64,000 nt of DNA from SAR86 cluster bacterium (GTDB lineage: Bacteria > Pseudomonadota > Gammaproteobacteria > Magnimaribacterales > AG-339-G14): NCBI GenBank assembly GCA_028135785.1, contig JAOIHS010000005.1, positions 1 to 64,000 on the forward strand, in the 5' to 3' direction. A program made the position numbers and the translations under genes. Positions 34,014-43,661 of this stretch are shown one piece after another. Within the stretch, counting starts at the first letter, position 1; each line of letters starts with the position of its first letter. The notes below the pieces were generated by a model. That model did no database searches. It was not told the origin of the DNA and saw only the letters and a list, made by a program, of their open reading frames with translations.

Positions 34014-35821
34014 GTTCCTTTTCACAAAAAAAACCTAGAAACATAAATGAAGCCTCTAGAGTATTATTTTTCTTATCACCCTTCATATTTCTTCTAATAC
34101 TTGCCTTTATACAAGTATTAAATTTAACGCTCATAAAAGGAGAGAATTTTAGAACTAAGGCAGATTCCAATAGAATCTATCAATCAAAAATTTATCCTAA
34201 AAGAGGGTTTATTTATGATAAAAATAATATCTTATTGGCTGAGAATATCGTTCAGCAAGATTTAAAGGTTACTTTGCAATATGTGGAGGAAATAGATTTA
34301 ATTTTGTCAAATATTTCAAAATTATTAAATATTGACTTTGAACAACTAGAGAGCAATTTTTATCTGAGATCATCAAAAAAAAATCCTCTAGAACCATTTA
34401 CATTAATTAAAAACCTTTCAGAAAAACAAATTGCTAAATTAAGCGTTAACTTATCTAATTTGCCAGGACTTGAAATAGAGACTTCTTTTTCAAGAAACGT
34501 TATACACAAAGAAATATCAGCCTCAGTAATTGGCTATGTAGGAAATATTTCTAAAAATGATATTTCTAAAAATCCCAAACTGAAATCATTTTCAAACCAA
34601 CAGGTAGGTAAAACATCGATAGAAAGAGATTTTGATCCAATTTTAAGAGGAAAATTAGGTTACAGAATTCAAGAAAAAGATTCAAAAGGAAATTTAATTA
34701 AAACTATATCAATTAGTCCTCCTGAAAATGGTAAAGATTTAAAACTTTCCATCGATATTAATCTTCAAAAAAAACTCTTTGAAGAATTTAAAGGAAGAAA
34801 GGGCGCATTAGTTGCAATAGAGCCAAAAACCGGATTGATAAGGGCATTAATTAGTTCCCCATCTTATGATCCAAATATTCTGAATACAATTAATAATATA
34901 GACAACGTAAATAAGATCTTTTCTGATAAAAATAGTCCGCTTTTCAACAGAGCAATTTCAGGCCAATATCCTCCAGCATCGACTCTTAAACCATTTGTAG
35001 GTTTGGCAGCCTTAGAGGCAAAGTCTATTTCTTGGGATACCGAAATTATCGATTCAGGAGAGTATTATGTAGAAGGAGATGATCGTCCTTATAAGGGCTG
35101 GAAAGATGGAGGGCATGGAGTGGTTAATATGAAAAAAGCGATTATAGAATCATCAGATGTTTATTTTTATTCACTTGCATATGATTTAACTATAGGAAAT
35201 TTATCCCCTTTTTTAGAAAAATTTGGATTTGGCTCTCCTAGCGGCCTTACGCAAAATGAAAGCAAAGGTATTCTCCCTTCTAGAAAATGGAAGCTAGGTT
35301 ATATTGGAGATTTTTGGTTTAAAGGAGACACTATTAATATGGGAATCGGACAAGGTTATATAACCGCTACGCCAATTCAGATAGCAGTTGCATATTCGGT
35401 ATTAGCAAATAAAGGAGAATTAGTTCAACCTAGAATTATAGAATCTATAGGCAAAAATCAAACTTTAAAAATTTCGAAAGATTTTGTCACTATAGAAAAT
35501 GAAAAAAATTGGGAAAGAATCGAAAGTGCTTTATTAGGCGTCGTAGAGGCTTCTAATGGAACTGCTCAAAATATTTTAAATAAAAAAATTAGAATAGCAG
35601 GTAAAACAGGAACAGCTCAGGTTAAAAGTATAAATGAAGAAGAATATGAATTGGTTAGAGAAAATGAAGCTTTAAGGGATCATGCTCTCTTTGTAGGATA
35701 TGGCCCTGTTGAAGAACCAGCCTTAGCAGTGGTAGCCATAATAGAAAATGGAGAGTCAGGCAGCGCAGTAGCTGCACCTATAGTGAGATCAGCAATAGAC
35801 TTTTACACAGAAAATCAATGA
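34010..35821 (+). CDS. mrdA: penicillin-binding protein 2 (elongation transpeptidase)
   Basis: This 603-residue bitopic protein crosslinks peptidoglycan of the side wall with RodA. One membrane helix lies near residues 17-37. The pedestal domain and then the transpeptidase domain follow, with SxxK in PPASTLKPFVG, SxD in IIESSDVYFYS and KTG in IAGKTGTAQVK. The track starts at a TTG (33992); the ATG at 34010 overlapping the rsfS stop is preferred. It overlaps rodA by 4 bp. Confidence 0.95.
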   Translation: MSSFSQKKPRNINEASRVLFFLSPFIFLLILAFIQVLNLTLIKGENFRTKADSNRIYQSKIYPKRGFIYDKNNILLAENIVQQDLKVTLQYVEEIDLILSNISKLLNIDFEQLESNFYLRSSKKNPLEPFTLIKNLSEKQIAKLSVNLSNLPGLEIETSFSRNVIHKEISASVIGYVGNISKNDISKNPKLKSFSNQQVGKTSIERDFDPILRGKLGYRIQEKDSKGNLIKTISISPPENGKDLKLSIDINLQKKLFEEFKGRKGALVAIEPKTGLIRALISSPSYDPNILNTINNIDNVNKIFSDKNSPLFNRAISGQYPPASTLKPFVGLAALEAKSISWDTEIIDSGEYYVEGDDRPYKGWKDGGHGVVNMKKAIIESSDVYFYSLAYDLTIGNLSPFLEKFGFGSPSGLTQNESKGILPSRKWKLGYIGDFWFKGDTINMGIGQGYITATPIQIAVAYSVLANKGELVQPRIIESIGKNQTLKISKDFVTIENEKNWERIESALLGVVEASNGTAQNILNKKIRIAGKTGTAQVKSINEEEYELVRENEALRDHALFVGYGPVEEPALAVVAIIENGESGSAVAAPIVRSAIDFYTENQ

Positions 35822-36918
35822 AAAATAGTCCACTAAGTTTTTCCGTAAATATGAGGATGTCTTCTAACGAAAGACAATTTTCTTTCGATAACTGGATAAT
35901 TATAAGTGTGCTAATTTTAAGCCTATTTGGATTGGCAATGATATATAGTGCCAGTCATTCTGTCGAGATGACTATCAGGCAAGGTATTTATTTAGTTATC
36001 GGCTTAATAGGATTGCTTTTTTTTGCCGTTTCAAATTTTAGAAAGATGGAAATCTTTTATCTACAAAGTTTTTGGATAGGTCTTATTTTACTCATTTTAG
36101 TATTAATAATTCCTTCTGAAGCTGCAACAAAAAGGTGGATTGATTTAGGTTTCTTTACTTTTCAGCCTTCTGAATTGATGAGATTTATATTGCCAATTTC
36201 TGCAGCATCATTTTTAACAAGAAATCCTATTACTAAAGCGAAAGATTGGTGGTTTGTTATCACCTTAACTTTTTTGTCTTTCTATCTAGTATCAATTCAG
36301 CCTGACTTAGGAACCTCATTAATCGTTCTTTTATCAGGGTTGCTACCAGTAGTAATTTCTGGTTTTCCTTGGATTTATATTTCTGCCGGCAGTCTGTTGA
36401 CGATTCTATCTCTTCCTATTATTTGGATTAATCTTTTTGATTATCAAAAGCAAAGAATACTAACTTTATTTAATCCTGAGGCAGATATTTATGGAGCAGG
36501 TTGGAATATAGTTCAATCTAAAATAGCTGTTGGATCTGGAGGCTTCTTTGGGAAAGGATATCTTCAAGGAACTCAAAGCCAACTAGATTTTATCCCAGAA
36601 AGTCATTCAGACTTTATTTTTTCAGTTATAGCTGAAGAGTTTGGGTTATTTGGAGTAATTTTATTATTTCTTGTCTATGGAATTCTGATATATAGACTTT
36701 TGCTTGTGTCTTTTTTGAGTTCAAATAGGTTTGCAAAAATAGTATCAGGCACTTTATCAATAATTTTATTAGCTTACATTTCTATTAATATATCAATGGT
36801 TATTGGATTATTACCGGTTGTTGGTATGCCTCTTCCATTTATTAGCCAAGGCGGAACAGCTTTAATAGTAAATATGTTTACAATAGGAATTATTTTATCT
36901 CTAAGGAAAGAAGCCTAA
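35818..36918 (+). CDS. rodA: rod shape-determining glycosyltransferase RodA
   Basis: This 366-residue SEDS protein polymerises glycan strands as partner of PBP2. About ten membrane helices are evident. Conserved segments include AMIYSASH, RWIDLGFFTFQPSELMRF, QPDLGTSLIVLLSG, GSGGFFGKGYLQGTQSQLDFIPESHSDFIFSVIAEEFG and LPFISQGGTALIVNM. It is translationally coupled with mrdA. Confidence 0.96.
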   Translation: MKNSPLSFSVNMRMSSNERQFSFDNWIIISVLILSLFGLAMIYSASHSVEMTIRQGIYLVIGLIGLLFFAVSNFRKMEIFYLQSFWIGLILLILVLIIPSEAATKRWIDLGFFTFQPSELMRFILPISAASFLTRNPITKAKDWWFVITLTFLSFYLVSIQPDLGTSLIVLLSGLLPVVISGFPWIYISAGSLLTILSLPIIWINLFDYQKQRILTLFNPEADIYGAGWNIVQSKIAVGSGGFFGKGYLQGTQSQLDFIPESHSDFIFSVIAEEFGLFGVILLFLVYGILIYRLLLVSFLSSNRFAKIVSGTLSIILLAYISINISMVIGLLPVVGMPLPFISQGGTALIVNMFTIGIILSLRKEA

Positions 36919-37896
36919 ATGAAATATTTTCGATTTATTTTTTTTATTGCTGTACTAGTTTTTACCAGTCTTATAAATGCAAGTTATCTTGATAGAAATG
37001 AAGTTCAAGATTTTGTTGATTATTTATCAGAAAAACATGATTTTGAAAAAAGTTACTTATTAGACATCTTCTCAAAAACTGAAAAACAGCAAAAAATAAT
37101 TGATTTAATGAACAATCCTTCTGAAAAGGTTACTTCTTGGGACGATTATAAGAAACGAGTATCTCTAACTAGAGTTCAGAGTGGAATCAGATTTTTAAAT
37201 ACATATGAACAATGGTTTGATAAAGCTGAAGAAATTTATGGAGTTCCTAGACAAGTCATAGCGTCTATCATTGGTTTAGAAACAAATTATGGTGGATACA
37301 AAGGCAGAATAAGAGTAATTGATGCGTTAACTACTGCCGCATTCGATTATCCAAGAAGAAGAGAGTTTTTTAAAATTCAATTAGAAGAATATTTTTTGCT
37401 CACTAGAGAAGAAGGTTTTGATCCCTTAGAAATTAAAGGTTCATATGCTGGAGCAATGGGATTCGTTCAATTTATGCCAGACAACTATAGAAAATTAGCA
37501 ATTGATTTTGACGGTGACGGAAAAAAAGATATTTTATCTAATCCAGCAGATGCAATTGGAAGCGTTGCTAATTTTTTAAGTTCAAATTTAGGTAATAAAA
37601 AAGGCTGGGACAAGGATGGTTTTATTGCAATAGAAGCATCCCCAAAAAGATATAAAAAGAATATAAAATCATCCTTTAAACTTAAGCCCTATAAAGAGTT
37701 AGATCTAAAAGTTAATTTAGAATTAGATTCTTCTAAAAAATATATTCAAATATCTCTTTTTCCTAAAGATGATGCAAAGGAAGAGTATTGGCTTGGAGAC
37801 AAAAACCTTTATGCAATTACGAGATATAATCCAAGTTCTAAATATGCAATGAGTGTTTTTTTGTTGAGTAGAGAATTCATCAATATAGGTAATTAA
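36919..37896 (+). CDS. mltB: lytic murein transglycosylase B
   Basis: This 325-residue envelope enzyme cleaves glycan strands with 1,6-anhydro product formation. An N-terminal signal (FIFFIAVLVFTSLINA) lacks a lipobox cysteine, so it is probably soluble in the periplasm. The catalytic Glu lies in IIGLETNYGGYKGRI. IKGSYAGAMGFVQFMPDNY is conserved, and DFDGDGKKDILSN resembles the EF-hand-like calcium site known in E. coli Slt35. It starts directly after rodA. Confidence 0.94.
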   Translation: MKYFRFIFFIAVLVFTSLINASYLDRNEVQDFVDYLSEKHDFEKSYLLDIFSKTEKQQKIIDLMNNPSEKVTSWDDYKKRVSLTRVQSGIRFLNTYEQWFDKAEEIYGVPRQVIASIIGLETNYGGYKGRIRVIDALTTAAFDYPRRREFFKIQLEEYFLLTREEGFDPLEIKGSYAGAMGFVQFMPDNYRKLAIDFDGDGKKDILSNPADAIGSVANFLSSNLGNKKGWDKDGFIAIEASPKRYKKNIKSSFKLKPYKELDLKVNLELDSSKKYIQISLFPKDDAKEEYWLGDKNLYAITRYNPSSKYAMSVFLLSREFINIGN

Positions 37897-37898
37897 TT

Positions 37899-39050
37899 AT
37901 GAAAAGAATCTTTATAACTTTTATTTTAATAAGCTCGAATATTTTTTCACAAGCATTAATTCCAAATCCTCCAGAAGTATCTGCCTCTAGTTACCTATTA
38001 CTTGATGCTAAAACCTTAACTGTTATCTCGTCAAGTAAAGCCGATCAATCCACTGGGTTAGCTAGCATTACAAAAATTATGACTACATATGTTGTTGCAG
38101 ATCAAATTTCTAAAGGCTTTATTTCTCTCGATACGTTAGTTGACATAAGTGTAGCTTGTTGGAAAATGGAAGGTTCTAAGATGTTTATTAGAGAAGGCAC
38201 TAAAGTTTCAGTTTCCGATTTACTTAAAGGTATTATTATTCAATCAGGAAATGATGCTAGTTGTGCATTAGCAGAAAAAATTGCCGGATCTCAATCAGCT
38301 TTTGCTGATCTCATGAATAATTATGCAGAGCAATTAGATCTTTTAGATACTAATTTTGTTAATCCTACTGGATTACCAGATGTTAACCATTACTCGACAG
38401 CAAACGATATAGCAAAACTTAGTATTAGGCTTATAGAAGATTTTCCTAATAGTTATGACTTGTTTAAAGAAAAAGAGTTTACCTTTAACAATATTAGACA
38501 ATTAAATAGGAATAGTCTTCTATGGCAAGATGACTCTATAGACGGGATTAAAACCGGACATACAAAAGCTTCAGGTTACTGTTTAGTAGCATCTGCTAAA
38601 AGAGGGGATATGAGATTAATAGCGGTAATCTTAAATAGTAATTCTGAAAAAACAAGACTCCAGGATAGTAGAAGATTACTCGATTATGGTTTTAGATTTT
38701 TTAAAACAAAAAAAATATTAGATCAATATCAAGAGGTTACTTCAGTAGATGTTTGGGCGGGCACTGAAGAAAAACTTATATTAGGACCAAGTTTAGATAT
38801 ATATTTAACTCTTACAAAACCTCAGTTTAAGAATCTAGAAATTGTAGCTTCAAAAAATTTAGGAATAAAAGCACCAGTTATGAAAGATCAAATTGTGGAT
38901 TCTTTAGATGTTGTTATAGAAGGAAAAATTCATTCGTCATATGATTTAGTTGCTGTATCAAATATAAGTTCAAAAGGTTTCATAATGTCATCTTTTGAAG
39001 CTTTAGCTTTTTATGTATATAGTTTTTTTATGCAAGATGAAATTAACTAA
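37899..39050 (+). CDS. dacA: D-alanyl-D-alanine carboxypeptidase (PBP5/DacA type)
   Basis: This 383-residue periplasmic enzyme trims the terminal D-Ala of peptidoglycan peptides. A signal peptide (FITFILISSNIFSQA) is followed by SxxK in GLASITKIMTTYV, SGN in IIQSGNDASCALAEKIAG and KTG in DGIKTGHTKASGYC. A C-terminal PBP5-type beta domain and a terminal helix for membrane attachment complete it. It is 2 bp after mltB. Confidence 0.95.
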   Translation: MKRIFITFILISSNIFSQALIPNPPEVSASSYLLLDAKTLTVISSSKADQSTGLASITKIMTTYVVADQISKGFISLDTLVDISVACWKMEGSKMFIREGTKVSVSDLLKGIIIQSGNDASCALAEKIAGSQSAFADLMNNYAEQLDLLDTNFVNPTGLPDVNHYSTANDIAKLSIRLIEDFPNSYDLFKEKEFTFNNIRQLNRNSLLWQDDSIDGIKTGHTKASGYCLVASAKRGDMRLIAVILNSNSEKTRLQDSRRLLDYGFRFFKTKKILDQYQEVTSVDVWAGTEEKLILGPSLDIYLTLTKPQFKNLEIVASKNLGIKAPVMKDQIVDSLDVVIEGKIHSSYDLVAVSNISSKGFIMSSFEALAFYVYSFFMQDEIN

Positions 39051-39901
39051 TGTCTATTTGCTATCTTAATGGTGATTATCTAAATATAGAAGAAGCAAGA
39101 ATTTCTCCTTTAGATAGAGGTTTTATATTTGGAGATGCTATTTACGAAGTTATTGCTTGTTATGATAAAAAGCCTTTTAAACTAAAGCTTCATATAGAAA
39201 GACTTTTAAAAAATTTAGAATCTATAAAAATAGATTTAGAATTATCTAATTCAAATCTTTCAGATATTATTAATCAAGTAATCAATAAAAATAATTCTGT
39301 GAATCAGGTTATCTATCTACAGATTTCAAGAGGTCCTGAGGCAATAAGAGATCATACCCCGCAAGATAATTCAACTCCAACTATCTTCGTTTCATCATTT
39401 CCCATGAAGGTTATTCCGAAAATAGATATAGAGCCGGTAGAGGTAATAATGCAAGACGATTTTAGGTGGAGAAAAAGCAGTATAAAAGCAACATCACTTC
39501 TAGCTAGCGTTATTTATAAAATGGAAGCTAAGGAAAAAAATGTATCAGAGGTTATTCTCCATGAGAAAGGTTTAATAACCGAAGGTTCGGTTAGTAATAT
39601 TTTCTGTGTAAAAGACAAGATAATAAAAACACCGTCTTTAGAAGCAAATATACTTCCTGGTGTTACAAGAAAGACCTTGATAGAGATTATTCAAAAATCA
39701 GAATATGGAATTACAGAAGTAGATATTTCTATTGACGAGCTCTTTGATTCAGATGAGGTTTGGATTTCAAATACTACAAAAGGAGTGGTACCTGTTTTTA
39801 AAATAGACAATCAAATTATTCTCAATAAACAAGAAAAATTTATTTTTAAAGATATTTTTAAACTATTTATGACTGAAATTCAGTCTGACAAAAGTCAATA
39901 A
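39050..39901 (+). CDS. dat: class IV aminotransferase, D-amino acid aminotransferase type
   Basis: This PLP enzyme of 283 residues starts YLNGDYLNIEEARISPLDRGFIFGDAIYEVIACY, a pattern shared by D-amino acid and branched-chain aminotransferases. The PLP lysine is in SIKATSLLASVIYKMEAK, followed by GLITEGSVSNIFCV and LPGVTRKTL. Position behind dacA matches many gammaproteobacteria, where it is annotated as D-alanine transaminase. Aminodeoxychorismate lyase is the main alternative. It overlaps dacA by one base and convergent holA by 35 bp. Confidence 0.8.
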   Translation: MSICYLNGDYLNIEEARISPLDRGFIFGDAIYEVIACYDKKPFKLKLHIERLLKNLESIKIDLELSNSNLSDIINQVINKNNSVNQVIYLQISRGPEAIRDHTPQDNSTPTIFVSSFPMKVIPKIDIEPVEVIMQDDFRWRKSSIKATSLLASVIYKMEAKEKNVSEVILHEKGLITEGSVSNIFCVKDKIIKTPSLEANILPGVTRKTLIEIIQKSEYGITEVDISIDELFDSDEVWISNTTKGVVPVFKIDNQIILNKQEKFIFKDIFKLFMTEIQSDKSQ

Positions 39902-40781
39902 CAACTCTCTCTAAATCTGACCAAAAATTTCCTTCACCTTTTTTAAAATTAGAATCTAGATTTGCAGTTCTTCTTTTTAAATTGTGTATGACTGAAACAG
40001 GAATTATTTTACTTTTTTTACGCAAGTTTTCTATGTAGTCAAATGGTCCATTTAGCTTAGTTTGAAAATCTTCCTTTAAAAAAGATAGTCTTTCCAATTC
40101 CCTAAATATTCCCCATATAATTAGAGCTTCTGAACCTTTCTGAAGTTTTAAATTTTTTAGAATTTCTAAAGATTGATTGATATTTCCTAAAAGAAGAGAG
40201 TTAGATAGATTAAAAATATCAAACTCGGAGCTATCTTCAACAAATGATTCTTCAGTATCACTATTAAGAACTTTCATCATTTTTAATTCCTGATAGGCAG
40301 CAAGAAGGTTGCCCTGAGTTTTCTCATGAATTATTTCTAAAGAGTTAGAGCTTAAATTTACTGATAAATCTCTAGCTGTATTTCTTATCCAGTCTTTTCT
40401 TTTATTTGGCCATACTTTTTGTAAATCAGCCTCATCACCATGATTCAGAATAGATTTAAACCATGCTCTTGTTTTTAATCTCTCAATGCCCGTAATTGAA
40501 ATGATAAGATATTTTTCATCAGGAATACTCTTGCAAAGATCAATTAGAAATTCAGAATCTGCTTTAAAGGGTGAATTTTCTATTCTGAGATCTATTATTT
40601 TTGAAGATGGGAATAGGCTGTCTTCTTTCTCCATCAATAATTCTGACCAATTAAAAGAAGAGCCTTTAGTAAAATAAATTTCCCTTTCAAATTTTTCCTT
40701 TTGTCTGAGATTTAAGATCAATTTATCTCTTTCTAATTCCACAAGAAAATGATCTCCATGAATAACTTTAATTTTTGCCAT
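39867..40781 (-). CDS. holA: DNA polymerase III delta subunit
   Basis: This clamp-loader subunit opens the beta sliding clamp. The 304-residue protein is divergent, as HolA usually is, but shows LINLRQKEKFEREIYFTKGSSFNW, KYLIISITGIERLKTRAWFKSI and the domain III stretch SLEILKNLKLQKGSEALIIWGIFRELERL. It is at the end of the leuS-lptE-holA unit, a conserved order that supports the call. Confidence 0.9.
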   Translation of the reverse strand: MAKIKVIHGDHFLVELERDKLILNLRQKEKFEREIYFTKGSSFNWSELLMEKEDSLFPSSKIIDLRIENSPFKADSEFLIDLCKSIPDEKYLIISITGIERLKTRAWFKSILNHGDEADLQKVWPNKRKDWIRNTARDLSVNLSSNSLEIIHEKTQGNLLAAYQELKMMKVLNSDTEESFVEDSSEFDIFNLSNSLLLGNINQSLEILKNLKLQKGSEALIIWGIFRELERLSFLKEDFQTKLNGPFDYIENLRKKSKIIPVSVIHNLKRRTANLDSNFKKGEGNFWSDLERVVIDFCQTEFQS

Positions 40782-40783
40782 AC

Positions 40784-41260
40784 TTACAAGTTTTTAGAAA
40801 TTAAAAAAATAGATAATTGAGAAATTGCTTCCATAAAAAAAGTCTCTTTTATTTCATTAATTTTTTTCTCATTAGAAAGAATGCTGTTTGTGTCATAAGC
40901 ATAATTTTCAGACGTAAAAAGTTTAAATATTTCAGATGTATTAGATTCTAATTCGGTAATTTTGATTTCTAACTCATAATCTAGATTACCCGTAGCAGAA
41001 AAAAAATTTTGATCAGAGGCACCAAGAAATTTTCCAATCCTGTGATTAATTATTTCTATTTTTAAATCAGCTTCTTTCAGAGTAGTAAAATTAAATTGTA
41101 AAAGATTTCTGTTTTTTCTAATTTCACCATAAAAGAAGTTATTTAAAGGATTATCGGAAAAAGAAATCGAAACATTTTTAATCTTCATATCCAAATTGTT
41201 TATTGGCGAAAAGCCGCAGGAAGTTAATACAACAATTATTAAAATTTTTAGAATTTTCAT
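40784..41260 (-). CDS. lptE: LPS-assembly lipoprotein LptE
   Basis: This 158-residue outer-membrane lipoprotein is the plug of the LptD translocon. The signal peptide MKILKILIIVVLTSCGFSP has the lipobox LTSC. The rest is divergent, as usual for LptE. The call rests on the lipoprotein signal, size and position between leuS and holA, an arrangement conserved across gammaproteobacteria. Confidence 0.87.
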   Translation of the reverse strand: MKILKILIIVVLTSCGFSPINNLDMKIKNVSISFSDNPLNNFFYGEIRKNRNLLQFNFTTLKEADLKIEIINHRIGKFLGASDQNFFSATGNLDYELEIKITELESNTSEIFKLFTSENYAYDTNSILSNEKKINEIKETFFMEAISQLSIFLISKNL

Positions 41261-41261
41261 T

Positions 41262-43661
41262 TTAGCCTACGACAAAATTAATAAGTTTTTTCTCAATAAA
41301 AATTACCTTTTTAGTTTTCAAATTTTCCATATATTTATTAATATTATCTAATCTTTTTGCCTTCTCAATAATTTCTTCTTTTGAAACATTTAATGAAATA
41401 TTTAGTGAGCCTCTTAATTTACCATTAACTTGAATAACCATTTCATATGAATCATCTTCTAAGAGGTTTGAATCAAATTTTGGCCATGACGCATAATGAA
41501 TATTTTTTCCGTTTCCCATTTTTATCCATAACTCATGAGCTATATGGGGTGTAATTGGCGAAAGCATTAACAAAGTGGATTCCATTATTTTTTTAAGAAG
41601 AATATTTGAAGATTTTGTAGTTTTTGCTTTTAGAAATTCTTTAGGAATAAAGTTCAATAATTCCATAATCGCTGAGATAGCAGTATTAAATGAATTTCTT
41701 CTACCAAAATCATCAGAAACTTTTTTAATCGTTTGATTTAATTTTATCTCTAGAGATTTGAGGTTAATTTCATTTATTGACAAGTCTACTTTTTGAGCAA
41801 TAACTTGATTAGTTATATTCCAGACTTTATTAAGAAATTTAAAAGAGCCTTTGACTCCATCATTTGACCACTCCAAAGACTGTTCAGGAGGTGAAGCAAA
41901 CATAGAAAAAAGTCTTACAGTATCTGCTCCATATAACTCAATAAGTTCTTGAGGATTGACTGTATTACCTTTTGATTTTGACATTTTAGTTCCATCTTTA
42001 AGAACCATACCTTGGCATAAAAGTTTTCTGAAAGGCTCCTTAACTTCTAATAGGTTCATATCACTCATTGCTTTGCAAAAAAAACGCGAATAAAGTAAAT
42101 GTAATATTGCATGTTCAATTCCCCCAATATATTGATCTACAGGCAGCCAATAATTTGCCTCTTCATCTACAATGCTTTCCTTTGCGGCATATGAAGCAAA
42201 CCTAGCAAAGTACCAAGAGGATTCAACAAAAGTATCGAAAGTATCAGTTTCTTTTACATATTTCTTATTATTTATTTCAATATATTCAGAATCTAATTGC
42301 TTTTTAGATAGTTCGCTAAAAGGAATCACATCGGAAGGATCATTTTCATTAATCATCATGGGAATTGGTGCTCCCCATGTTCTTTGTCGAGATACCCCCC
42401 AATTTCTTAGCCTGTAGTTAGTTTTTTCAAAGCCATAATTATTTTTTGTTGCATCTATAATTAATTTCTTAAAAGCTGATTCAAAATCTAATCCATCTAA
42501 CATTACTCCTGAATTTATTAAACTACCTTTGCTAAGAACAGCTTCCTTTAATTCACTCTGCTCTCCATTTCCATCATCAATAACTTGCTTTATTTCAAGA
42601 CCATATTTTTTAGCAAACTCAAAGTCTCTTTGATCATGACCAGGCACAGCCATTAGGGCCCCCGAGCCATAATCCATAAGTACAAAGTTAGCTACCCAAA
42701 CATCTATTTCTTCTCTAGAAATTGGATGAATAACTGTTAAATCTAATTTGAATCCTGATTTTTCTTGAGTAGCAAGCTCTGCTTCAGAAGTGGATCCTTT
42801 AGAGTTTTTTACTATCCATTCCTTTAGTGAGTCATTTTCTTCTATTTCTGAAATTACCAAAGGATGAGTCATTGCAAGACCAATAAAGGAAACTCCCATA
42901 ATAGTATCAGGACGAGTAGTGAAAACCTGGATATCTTTTTTACTCTTCGATTTAAAAGTAAATTCCATTCCCGAAGATTTACCAATCCAGTTTCTTTGCA
43001 TTAATTTAACCTGTTCTGGCCATCCGTCTAGGTTGTCTATTTCTGATAACAGTTCTTCTGCATAGTCCTCAATTTTAAAAGACCACTGGTTAATTATTTT
43101 TCTTTCAATATCTGCACCAGATCTCCAACCTTTTCCATCAATCACTTGTTCATTTGCTAATACAGTTTTATCAACTGGATCCCAATTTACTTCTGTTTTT
43201 TCTCTTATAACCAAACCTTTCTTGTACATTTCACAAAAAAGCCATTGTTCCCACTTATAGTAGTCTTCGTCACAAGTTCTTAATTCTCTTTTCCAATCAT
43301 AAGCAAATCCTAAAGCCATTAACTGCTCTTTCATAAATTCAATATTTTTTTCGGTCCATTCTTTAGGTGATACCTTATTTTTAATAGCTGCATTTTCAGC
43401 TGGCAAGCCAAAAGCATCCCATCCCATTGGCTGCATGACGTTTTTACCAAGCATTCTTTGATACCTAGATATAACATCTCCAATTGTGTAATTTCTGACA
43501 TGACCCATATGCAATTCACCCGAAGGATAAGGGAACATGCTTAGGCAGTAATATTTCTCTTTGTTTTTATCGGGTTCAACTTCGAAAGATTTATTTTTTT
43601 CCCAATAAAGCTGAGCTTCTTTTTCAAGTTTTGCTGGATTATATTCTTTGTTATTCATCAA
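41262..43661 (-). CDS. leuS: leucyl-tRNA synthetase
   Basis: This class I synthetase charges tRNA-Leu. The 799-residue protein has the HIGH-like motif FPYPSGELHMGHVRNYTIGDV, the editing (CP1) domain with VFTTRPDTIMGVSF and VPGHDQRDFEFA, and the KMSKS motif in LKDGTKMSKSKGN. It is about 60 residues shorter than the E. coli enzyme, in line with other trimmed proteins here. It overlaps accC by ATGA, so fatty-acid and translation genes are co-transcribed. Confidence 0.97.
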   Translation of the reverse strand: MMNNKEYNPAKLEKEAQLYWEKNKSFEVEPDKNKEKYYCLSMFPYPSGELHMGHVRNYTIGDVISRYQRMLGKNVMQPMGWDAFGLPAENAAIKNKVSPKEWTEKNIEFMKEQLMALGFAYDWKRELRTCDEDYYKWEQWLFCEMYKKGLVIREKTEVNWDPVDKTVLANEQVIDGKGWRSGADIERKIINQWSFKIEDYAEELLSEIDNLDGWPEQVKLMQRNWIGKSSGMEFTFKSKSKKDIQVFTTRPDTIMGVSFIGLAMTHPLVISEIEENDSLKEWIVKNSKGSTSEAELATQEKSGFKLDLTVIHPISREEIDVWVANFVLMDYGSGALMAVPGHDQRDFEFAKKYGLEIKQVIDDGNGEQSELKEAVLSKGSLINSGVMLDGLDFESAFKKLIIDATKNNYGFEKTNYRLRNWGVSRQRTWGAPIPMMINENDPSDVIPFSELSKKQLDSEYIEINNKKYVKETDTFDTFVESSWYFARFASYAAKESIVDEEANYWLPVDQYIGGIEHAILHLLYSRFFCKAMSDMNLLEVKEPFRKLLCQGMVLKDGTKMSKSKGNTVNPQELIELYGADTVRLFSMFASPPEQSLEWSNDGVKGSFKFLNKVWNITNQVIAQKVDLSINEINLKSLEIKLNQTIKKVSDDFGRRNSFNTAISAIMELLNFIPKEFLKAKTTKSSNILLKKIMESTLLMLSPITPHIAHELWIKMGNGKNIHYASWPKFDSNLLEDDSYEMVIQVNGKLRGSLNISLNVSKEEIIEKAKRLDNINKYMENLKTKKVIFIEKKLINFVVG

